DNA of 10,747 bases from Porphyromonadaceae bacterium UBA7087 (GTDB lineage: Bacteria > Bacteroidota > Bacteroidia > Bacteroidales > Muribaculaceae), in NCBI GenBank assembly GCA_002493515.1, contig DKYZ01000075.1, positions 1-10,747 of the forward strand. Reading direction: 5' to 3'. Shown here piece by piece: positions 5,830 to 10,747 of the stretch. Made by a program: the position numbers and the translations under genes. Position 1 is the first letter of the stretch. The number at the start of each line of letters is the position of its first letter. The notes under the pieces were generated by a model. The model was given only the letters and a program-made list of their open reading frames with translations. It was not told the DNA's origin and ran no database searches.

Positions 5830-6306
5830 GATACATTAAGCTATAAGACCCAATCTATCACCCCCTCGGCAATCGAAAAGAAATGGGTGGTGATCGACGC
5901 TACCGACCAGGTGCTCGGACGTCTCTGCTCTAAAGTCGCAAAACTTCTGCGCGGCAAATACAAACCGTCGTTCACTCCCAACATGGACTGCGGCGACAAC
6001 GTGATCATCATCAACGCCGACAAGGTGGTGATGAGCAACGGCAAGATGGACAAGAGGGAATATCTCCGTTTCACGGGCTATCCCGGCGGCCAGCGCACAT
6101 ATACTCCGGCATCGCTGATGGCAAAGAGCAAGCTCCGCACCATCAAGAGCGGCAAGCACCCCCTGTTTATCAAGGTGGTGAAGGGTATGCTTCCCAAGAC
6201 AAAACTCGGCGCCGCCCAGCTGCGCAACATGTATGTCTACAACGGGAGCGAGCATCCTCACGAGGCAGTGAATCCTGAAGTAATCGATATCAACAAACTG
6301 AAATAA
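5827..6306 (+). CDS. rplM: 50S ribosomal protein L13 (uL13), GTG start
   Basis: This 159-residue protein is an early-assembly component of the large ribosomal subunit. It carries the uL13 signature throughout: WVVIDATDQVLGRL (from residue 20), KLLRGKYKPSF, DCGDNVIIINA, GYPGGQ (from residue 84), VVKGMLPK and a terminal DINKLK. The start is GTG at 5827, because the resulting N terminus MDTLSYKT is, from memory, the conserved start of Bacteroidales uL13 proteins; the next in-frame ATG is deep inside the conserved core. The GTG lies inside a 5-bp hairpin (CACTT 5817-5821 with AAGTG 5825-5829, loop CAA). No Shine-Dalgarno is present. rpsI follows after eight bases, the usual rplM-rpsI pair. Confidence 0.97.
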   Translation: MDTLSYKTQSITPSAIEKKWVVIDATDQVLGRLCSKVAKLLRGKYKPSFTPNMDCGDNVIIINADKVVMSNGKMDKREYLRFTGYPGGQRTYTPASLMAKSKLRTIKSGKHPLFIKVVKGMLPKTKLGAAQLRNMYVYNGSEHPHEAVNPEVIDINKLK

Positions 6307-6314
6307 GACAGAAG

Positions 6315-6701
6315 ATGGAAAAAGTGAATGCAATAGGACGCCGCAAGGCAGCCGTGGCTCGAGTATATCTCACAGAGGGAAGCGGTAACATCGTGATAGA
6401 CGGTAAGCCGCTTGACGTCTACTTCCCCTCTTCTATCCTTCAGTATATCGTCAAGCAGCCTCTCAATACCCTTGAGGCCGCTGAGAAATACGACATCAAG
6501 GCTCACCTCGACGGTGGCGGCTACAAAGGCCAGGCAGAGGCTCTGCGCCTCGCTATCGCCCGCGCTCTGGTGAAGATCAATCCCGAGGACAAGCCCGCCC
6601 TTCGTGCGGAAGGCTTCATGACCCGCGACCCGCGTGCCGTAGAGCGTAAGAAACCCGGTCAGCCCAAGGCCCGCAAGCGTTTCCAGTTCTCGAAACGTTG
6701 A
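6315..6701 (+). CDS. rpsI: 30S ribosomal protein S9 (uS9)
   Basis: This 128-residue small-subunit protein's C-terminal tail reaches the P-site tRNA. Family marks are GRRKAAVARV (residues 8-17), LDGGGYKGQAEALRLAIARA in the core, and the universal C terminus QFSKR, whose last residues contact the tRNA. Length is typical. It starts at ATG 6315, eight bases after rplM, and is surely co-transcribed with it. No Shine-Dalgarno is visible; the short gap is AAGACAGAAG-like and purine-rich. Confidence 0.98.
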   Translation: MEKVNAIGRRKAAVARVYLTEGSGNIVIDGKPLDVYFPSSILQYIVKQPLNTLEAAEKYDIKAHLDGGGYKGQAEALRLAIARALVKINPEDKPALRAEGFMTRDPRAVERKKPGQPKARKRFQFSKR

Positions 6702-6730
6702 TGCAGCCCCGGCGGCATGACTTTCATATG

Positions 6731-6818
6731 AGTTTAGCATCTAAACCGGCGTGACGGCATACGGCATCGGCCGTGTCCTTACTCGCCGGTTGGATTTAAA
6801 CTGGAGGCGTCGTCTCCA
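6731..6818 (+). promoter_or_regulatory. Candidate rpsB (uS2) mRNA leader with nested stems
   Basis: The 159-base gap between rpsI and rpsB contains nested perfect pairings: P1 AGTTTA (6731-6736)/TAAACT (6797-6802), P2 AACCGGCG (6744-6751)/CGCCGGTT (6784-6791) and P3 ATACGGC (6759-6765)/GCCGTGT (6770-6776, one wobble, loop ATCG). A separate hairpin P4 follows, TGGAG (6802-6806)/CTCCA (6814-6818). A local alternative, GTTTAG (6732-6737)/CTAAAC (6741-6746), excludes P1 and part of P2. After P4 the RNA is A/U-rich and unstructured up to the ATG at 6861. No T tract or consensus promoter was found. In E. coli, uS2 represses rpsB-tsf through its leader; an analogous role here is inferred. Confidence 0.5.
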
Positions 6819-6860
6819 ATATTAAATTTCAAAAAGAACGTAAACAAATCGAATCAAAAA

Positions 6861-7649
6861 ATGGCAACACCCACATTCGACCAGCTTCTTGAGGCAGGCT
6901 GCCACTTCGGCCACCTCAAGCGCAAATGGAACCCCGCCATGGCTCCCTACATCTTCATGGAGCGCAATGGCATTCATATCATCGACCTTTACAAGACGGC
7001 AGCAAAGATAGAGGATGCCGCCGCAGCCCTCAAGCAGATCGCCAAGTCAGGCCGCAAGGTGCTCTTCGTAGCCACTAAGAAGCAGGCCAAGGAGGCTATC
7101 GCAGAGAAGGCAGCTGCAATCGGCATGCCCTACGTGATCGAGCGTTGGCCCGGCGGTATGCTTACCAACTTCCCGACCATCCGCAAGGCTGTGAAGAAGA
7201 TGACCACCATCGACAAGATGACCAAGGACGGCACATTCGACAACCTGTCGAAGCGTGAGAAGCTCCAGATCACACGTCAGCGCGCAAAGCTTGAGAAGAA
7301 CCTCGGCTCTATCGCCGACCTGAGCCGTCTTCCGAGCGCTCTCTTCGTGGTAGACGTGATGAAAGAGCACATCGCGGTGGCTGAGGCCAACCGTCTCGGC
7401 ATACCAGTGTTCGGCATTGTCGACACCAATTCCGATCCCGACAGCGTGGACTTCGTGATCCCCGCAAACGACGACGCCTCAAAGAGCATCGAGCTCATCC
7501 TCGACGCCGTGACTTCCGCTATGGCCGAAGGCCTTGAGGAGCGCAAGGTGGAGAAGGCTGACCAGCCCGAGGAGAAGGAGGAGGGCGCAGGTGCCCCCGC
7601 CGCTGGCAAGCGCCGTCGCGTACGCCGTCAGGAGAACGAGGAGAAGTAA
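6861..7649 (+). CDS. rpsB: 30S ribosomal protein S2 (uS2)
   Basis: This 262-residue small-subunit protein binds late and contacts S1 where that protein is present. Family motifs include LLEAGCHFGHLKRKWNPAMA near the N terminus, IDLYKT, ERWPGGMLTNF, and GIVDTNSDPDSVDFVIPAND in the C-terminal half. From about residue 226 a charged tail of Glu, Lys and Arg follows, ending in a basic cluster (KRRRVRR) and ENEEK. It is probably disordered and is a common variable region of uS2. The A-rich GAATCAAAAA before ATG 6861 replaces a Shine-Dalgarno, as is usual in Bacteroidota. tsf follows after 33 bases, the classic rpsB-tsf order. Confidence 0.98.
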   Translation: MATPTFDQLLEAGCHFGHLKRKWNPAMAPYIFMERNGIHIIDLYKTAAKIEDAAAALKQIAKSGRKVLFVATKKQAKEAIAEKAAAIGMPYVIERWPGGMLTNFPTIRKAVKKMTTIDKMTKDGTFDNLSKREKLQITRQRAKLEKNLGSIADLSRLPSALFVVDVMKEHIAVAEANRLGIPVFGIVDTNSDPDSVDFVIPANDDASKSIELILDAVTSAMAEGLEERKVEKADQPEEKEEGAGAPAAGKRRRVRRQENEEK

Positions 7650-7682
7650 AAACTGTTTCCCCACAAATCAACAAAAGAAAGA

Positions 7683-8675
7683 ATGGCTGTATCTATAGAA
7701 GATATCAAGAAGCTGCGCCATATGACCGGCGCAGGAATGATGGACTGCAAGAATGCACTCGCCGAGACCGACGGTGACATCCAGGCAGCCATCGAGATCA
7801 TCCGCAAGAAGGGTCAGGCCGTGGCCGCCAAGCGCGAGGACCGCCAGGCTGCCGAGGGCTGTGTGCTCTCTGCAGTGAAGGAGGGTTTCGCCGCTATCGT
7901 GGCTCTGAAGTGCGAGACCGACTTTGTGGCTAAGAACGAATCGTTCCGCGCCCTCACAAAGCAGATTCTCGACACTGCGGTAGCCGCCGGCGCAAAGACG
8001 CTTGACGAGGTGCTTGAGCTCAAGATGGACGACCGCACTGTCCGCGAGCACATCACCGATGAGATCGGCAAGACCGGTGAGAAGATGGAGCTCGGCGCGT
8101 ATGAGTGTATCGCCGCTCCCTCTGTAGCCGCTTACGACCATCTCGGCAACAAGCTCGCCACAATCGTAGGCTTCAACCTTCCGGGCGTTTCCGCCGAGGT
8201 AGGCAAGGAGGTAGCCATGCAGGTTGCCGCCATGAATCCCGTGGCAGTGAACCGTGAGGGCGTTCCCGCTTCCATCATCGAGGAGGAGAAGAATGTAGCT
8301 ATAGAGAAGACTAAGGCCGAGCAGGTGCAGAAAGCCGTTGAGGCAGCTCTGGGTAATGCAGGTCTCAACCCCAACCTTCTCGACAGCGAGGATCATATCG
8401 CTTCCAACATCGCCAAGGGCTGGCTCACCGAGGAGGAGGCCGAGAAGGCACGCGGCATCATGAAGGAGGCTGCCGAGAAGAAGGCCGCAAACCTTCCCCA
8501 GCAGATGATCGACAACATCGTGAACGGTCGTATCAACAAATACTACAAGGAGAATGTGCTTCTCGAGCAGGAGTATCACCGCGACGCCAAGGTGACCGTC
8601 GGCCAGTATCTCGACAGCGAGATGAAGGGTCTTCTGGTTGTGGAGTTCAAGCGCGTGAACCTCAACGAGGACTAA
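7683..8675 (+). CDS. tsf: Elongation factor Ts
   Basis: EF-Ts is the cytoplasmic guanine-nucleotide exchange factor that recycles EF-Tu. In this 330-residue protein an N-terminal UBA-like domain (about residues 5-44, with LRHMTGAGMMDCKNAL) precedes the TDFVAKN motif (79-85), whose Asp-Phe intrudes near the EF-Tu magnesium site. The core dimerisation region and a C-terminal segment ending VVEFKRVNLNED follow. Length exceeds E. coli EF-Ts (283) but fits what I recall for Bacteroidales forms. ATG 7683 is preceded by an A-rich leader without a Shine-Dalgarno. It is in the same operon as rpsB and is the last gene before a strong hairpin at 8710-8744. Confidence 0.97.
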   Translation: MAVSIEDIKKLRHMTGAGMMDCKNALAETDGDIQAAIEIIRKKGQAVAAKREDRQAAEGCVLSAVKEGFAAIVALKCETDFVAKNESFRALTKQILDTAVAAGAKTLDEVLELKMDDRTVREHITDEIGKTGEKMELGAYECIAAPSVAAYDHLGNKLATIVGFNLPGVSAEVGKEVAMQVAAMNPVAVNREGVPASIIEEEKNVAIEKTKAEQVQKAVEAALGNAGLNPNLLDSEDHIASNIAKGWLTEEEAEKARGIMKEAAEKKAANLPQQMIDNIVNGRINKYYKENVLLEQEYHRDAKVTVGQYLDSEMKGLLVVEFKRVNLNED

Positions 8676-8709
8676 TCAGCACTCGCCACAGAAAGTATCA
8701 TAAGAGACA

Positions 8710-8744
8710 GGATGCGCCGGTTCCTTTGTGGAGACGGCGCATCC
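8710..8744 (+). other. Strong hairpin between tsf and cca
   Basis: GGATGCGCCG (8710-8719) pairs perfectly with CGGCGCATCC (8735-8744). Inside it TTCC (8721-8724) can pair with GGAG (8730-8733, one wobble). No T tract follows, so it is a poor intrinsic terminator; it could be an mRNA 3'-end stabiliser for tsf or a leader element for cca. The loop contains TTTG (8725-8728), but the best downstream TATGTTAT (8746-8753) is only 17 bases away, so a promoter is not convincing. Confidence 0.5.
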
Positions 8745-8765
8745 GTATGTTATAAGCAATTAGAC

Positions 8766-10178
8766 ATGAACAGGGAGCAAATTGACGTTGACGAAATATT
8801 CATGCTTGTGGGAAGCTCGGCCGACGAGCTTGGCCGCGAGGTATATGCCGTGGGTGGTTATGTGCGCGACAAGTATCTCGGAAGGGAGTCGAAAGACCTG
8901 GATTTCGTTACCGTGGGCTCCGGCATAGAGCTTGCCAAGCACGTGGCGTCACGGCTCGGCCCCAGGGCGAAGGTTACGGTATATGCCAACTATGGCACGG
9001 CCCAGGTGTCGTGCCACGGCGTTGACCTGGAGTTTGTCGGAGCCAGGAAGGAGTCTTATTCGCGTGATTCCCGCAACCCGATAGTGGAGGACGGCACTCT
9101 TGACGATGACATGAGACGCCGTGACTTTACCGTGAACGCCATGGCGATATGTCTCAATGCCGGGCGAATGGGTGAGCTTGTGGATCCCTTCGGAGGAATG
9201 GATGACCTTCAGGCCAAGATTCTCCGTACTCCTCTGGATCCGGACATAACGTTTTCCGACGACCCCCTGCGCATGCTCCGGGCCATACGGTTTGCCACGC
9301 AGCTTCCGGGTTTCAGGATTATGCCGGAGACGTTCGAGGCCATTAGGCGCAACGCCTCCCGAATGGAGATAATCACGCGTGAGCGCATAAACGACGAGCT
9401 CATGAAAATCATGAAGAGCGAACGTCCGTCGGTAGGCTGGCGTCTGCTCGACATGGCGGGGCTGCTCGAGTATGTCTTCCCGTCTCTTCTCCCGCTGAAA
9501 GGGGTGGAGATAAAGGAGGGTCGCGGCCACAAGGATAATTTCTCGCATACGCTGCAGGTGCTTGACAACGTGGCGAGGCGTTCGGATGATGTCTGGCTGC
9601 GCTGGAGCGCCCTGCTTCATGACATAGCGAAGCCGGCTACCAAGCGTTATGTAGAGGGTCTGGGATGGACTTTCCACAATCATAATTTCATCGGTGAGAA
9701 GATGGTGAGGCGCATATTCCGCGATATGAAGCTTCCGCTCAATGAGCATATGAAGTTTGTGTCGAAGATAGTGGGTCTTCACATGCGCCCGCAGCAGGTC
9801 GGAGACGACGGTGTGAGTGATTCCGGCGTGAGACGCCTGATCACGGATGCAGGAACGGATCTTGACGGTCTGATGATTCTGGCCGAGAGCGATATCACGA
9901 GCAAGCAGCCGGAGAAGGTGAGACGTCAGCTGGAGGGTTTTTCCAAGCTTAGGGAAAGGATGGGTGAGATTAATGATGCCGATAATCTCCGGAAGTGGAA
10001 GAATCCTATAAGCGGCAATGAGATAATGGATCGTCTCGGCATACCTCCCGGTCCGGAAATAGCGCGTCTTAAGCAGCTTGTGAAAGATGCGATCCTCGAT
10101 GGCCATATCCCCTACGATCATGATGCTGCCTGGAGCTATCTCGAGAAGTTTTCCGGAATCTGTGAATCCGGCGATTGA
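8766..10178 (+). CDS. cca: CCA tRNA nucleotidyltransferase with HD domain
   Basis: This 470-residue enzyme adds or repairs the CCA 3' end of tRNAs. The N-terminal nucleotidyltransferase head has GGYVRD (30-35) and the metal-binding DLD (D44, D46). RRRDFTVNAMA (from R117) and a DPFGG/DDPLRMLRAIRFA segment mark the neck of class II enzymes. An HD domain follows with LLHDIAKP (H285, D286), as in bacterial Cca proteins that also have phosphohydrolase activity. The frame is open from ATG 8712, but that codon sits in the arm of a strong hairpin and would add 18 residues unlike the family. ATG 8766 gives the N terminus expected for Bacteroidales proteins and is preferred. A strong terminator follows. 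The gene is 90 bases after tsf and may be partly read from that operon. Confidence 0.93.
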   Translation: MNREQIDVDEIFMLVGSSADELGREVYAVGGYVRDKYLGRESKDLDFVTVGSGIELAKHVASRLGPRAKVTVYANYGTAQVSCHGVDLEFVGARKESYSRDSRNPIVEDGTLDDDMRRRDFTVNAMAICLNAGRMGELVDPFGGMDDLQAKILRTPLDPDITFSDDPLRMLRAIRFATQLPGFRIMPETFEAIRRNASRMEIITRERINDELMKIMKSERPSVGWRLLDMAGLLEYVFPSLLPLKGVEIKEGRGHKDNFSHTLQVLDNVARRSDDVWLRWSALLHDIAKPATKRYVEGLGWTFHNHNFIGEKMVRRIFRDMKLPLNEHMKFVSKIVGLHMRPQQVGDDGVSDSGVRRLITDAGTDLDGLMILAESDITSKQPEKVRRQLEGFSKLRERMGEINDADNLRKWKNPISGNEIMDRLGIPPGPEIARLKQLVKDAILDGHIPYDHDAAWSYLEKFSGICESGD

Positions 10179-10200
10179 GATGCATGAACTGTCAGAAACC

Positions 10201-10238
10201 GACCGCCTGTTTATGTGAATTTTATTGAGGGGGCGGTC
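10201..10238. repeat. Spaced inverted repeat after cca
   Basis: GACCGCC (10201-10207) is perfectly complementary to GGCGGTC (10232-10238) with a 24-base AT-rich loop, in the gap between the cca stop and its terminator. It could be an accessory hairpin or a binding dyad. No function can be read from it. Confidence 0.3.
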
Positions 10239-10247
10239 CGGATTTTC

Positions 10248-10286
10248 AAGGCCGACTTGATTTTATGATTTCAAGTCGGCCTTTTT
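10248..10286 (+). terminator. Intrinsic terminator of cca
   Basis: A 13-bp perfect stem (AAGGCCGACTTGA at 10248-10260, TCAAGTCGGCCTT at 10271-10283) with a 10-base loop ends in TTTTT (10282-10286). It lies between convergent genes and may also stop the minus-strand transcript entering from the right, although the T tract favours plus-strand termination. Confidence 0.93.
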
Positions 10287-10298
10287 CGGATGATATTT

Positions 10299-10747
10299 CT
10301 ATTTTACCATGATTTTCTCTGTCCTGCCTTTGAGAATCCTGATGTAGATGCCTTTTTCAAGTTTGTCGCCTGCCACTTGCAATCCATTGAGATTGAAGTA
10401 AATGGCTTCGCTTTCATCTTCTACGCATGAGGCGTTGGTGTCGGCGCTTTTCTTGAAGATTACTGCAGTCTGGGCAAATGACGGGAGCCATAGTGTGTCG
10501 CCTGCATATTCGGCGTTGAGGTATAATACCGCTTCCTGACTCGAGGTAAGTGTGGCTGTGCGCTCTGTCGTTGATATAATGGTAACTTTGTCGGCGTCCT
10601 TCCCTTCGAGTGAGAATATGACGGGGGCGGTGAAGTCATCGTGGGATGTGACTGCGATTGTCAATTCTTTATTGGTGAATCCTTCGTATGTGTACTCCGG
10701 GAATGCCAGCGTCGGGTCTTTGAGGTTATCGGGTTTTGAGTATTCCT
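10299..10747 (-). CDS. Secreted or surface protein, C-terminal part with T9SS-type sorting domain (5' end outside window)
   Basis: A minus-strand reading frame is open from the right edge to TAG at 10299-10301, about 148 residues. The apparent TTG start at 10664 is internal; upstream codons continue as SKPDNLKDPTLAFPEYTYEG, so the gene is truncated by the window. The first part looks like a beta-sandwich repeat (LTIAVTSHDDFTAPVIFSLE, then a TLTSSQEAVLYL stretch). The last 35 or so residues, with YFNLNGLQV, KLEKGIYI and a basic end KGRTEKIMVK, resemble the Por secretion (type IX) C-terminal sorting domain of Bacteroidota cargo proteins. It is therefore probably exported and anchored at the cell surface; the catalytic or binding part is not in view. 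Base composition is visibly more AT-rich than in the preceding housekeeping genes. Sorting-domain assignment is by pattern only. Confidence 0.75.
   Translation of the reverse strand, partial: EYSKPDNLKDPTLAFPEYTYEGFTNKELTIAVTSHDDFTAPVIFSLEGKDADKVTIISTTERTATLTSSQEAVLYLNAEYAGDTLWLPSFAQTAVIFKKSADTNASCVEDESEAIYFNLNGLQVAGDKLEKGIYIRILKGRTEKIMVK

Noticed and set aside
5621..5846. Small open frames of 62 and 66 codons upstream of rplM
   Set aside because: They run through the terminator/promoter dyad and the structured leader, one overlaps the rplM start, and neither resembles a known protein.
8712..8765. N-terminal extension of Cca from ATG 8712
   Set aside because: The codon lies in a strong stem, the 18 added residues do not fit the family, and ATG 8766 gives the expected N terminus.

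Overview
The window reads as a contiguous chromosomal segment of a Bacteroidota bacterium, most likely order Bacteroidales and, from its fairly high GC content, possibly a Muribaculaceae-like gut lineage (the family is an inference). The evidence is the set of protein types (GldH lipoprotein, RicT/PSP1 protein beside RNase Y, a uL13 beginning MDTLSYKT, a Bacteroidales-style Cca, a type IX secretion-like C-terminal tail) and two promoters that fit the Bacteroides TTTG / TAnnTTTG consensus. This is housekeeping DNA. I see no phage, IS element, CRISPR array or defence cassette.

Layout. Bases 1-21 are the 3' end of a 5S rRNA, followed by a strong intrinsic terminator and a second hairpin terminator, so an rRNA operon ends at the left edge. 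A promoter at 185-216 then starts a plus-strand group: a small coiled-coil protein, a ZapA-family division protein (ATGA overlap), a 134-base spacer with nested inverted repeats, RNase Y (rny), a RicT/PSP1 protein and GldH (11-base overlap). An M24 aminopeptidase-P-like gene follows after 88 bases. The group brings together cell division, mRNA turnover and envelope functions.

At 5634-5675 a hairpin/terminator is interlocked with a consensus promoter for the translation operon: rplM, rpsI, rpsB, tsf. Two long untranslated stretches in it, before rplM and before rpsB, each hold strong and partly mutually exclusive RNA stems. They look like autoregulatory ribosomal-protein leaders and are the most interesting signals here. 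After tsf comes another strong hairpin, then cca (tRNA nucleotidyltransferase), then a 13-bp-stem terminator. On the minus strand at the right edge lies the 3' part of a secreted protein gene ending in a T9SS-like sorting domain.

The genes connect through RNA metabolism and translation: RNase Y with its candidate accessory factor RicT, ribosomal proteins uL13, uS9 and uS2, EF-Ts, and CCA addition. The most useful follow-up is comparative RNA analysis of the three structured spacers (836-928, 5713-5829, 6731-6818). No completely new protein system is evident.
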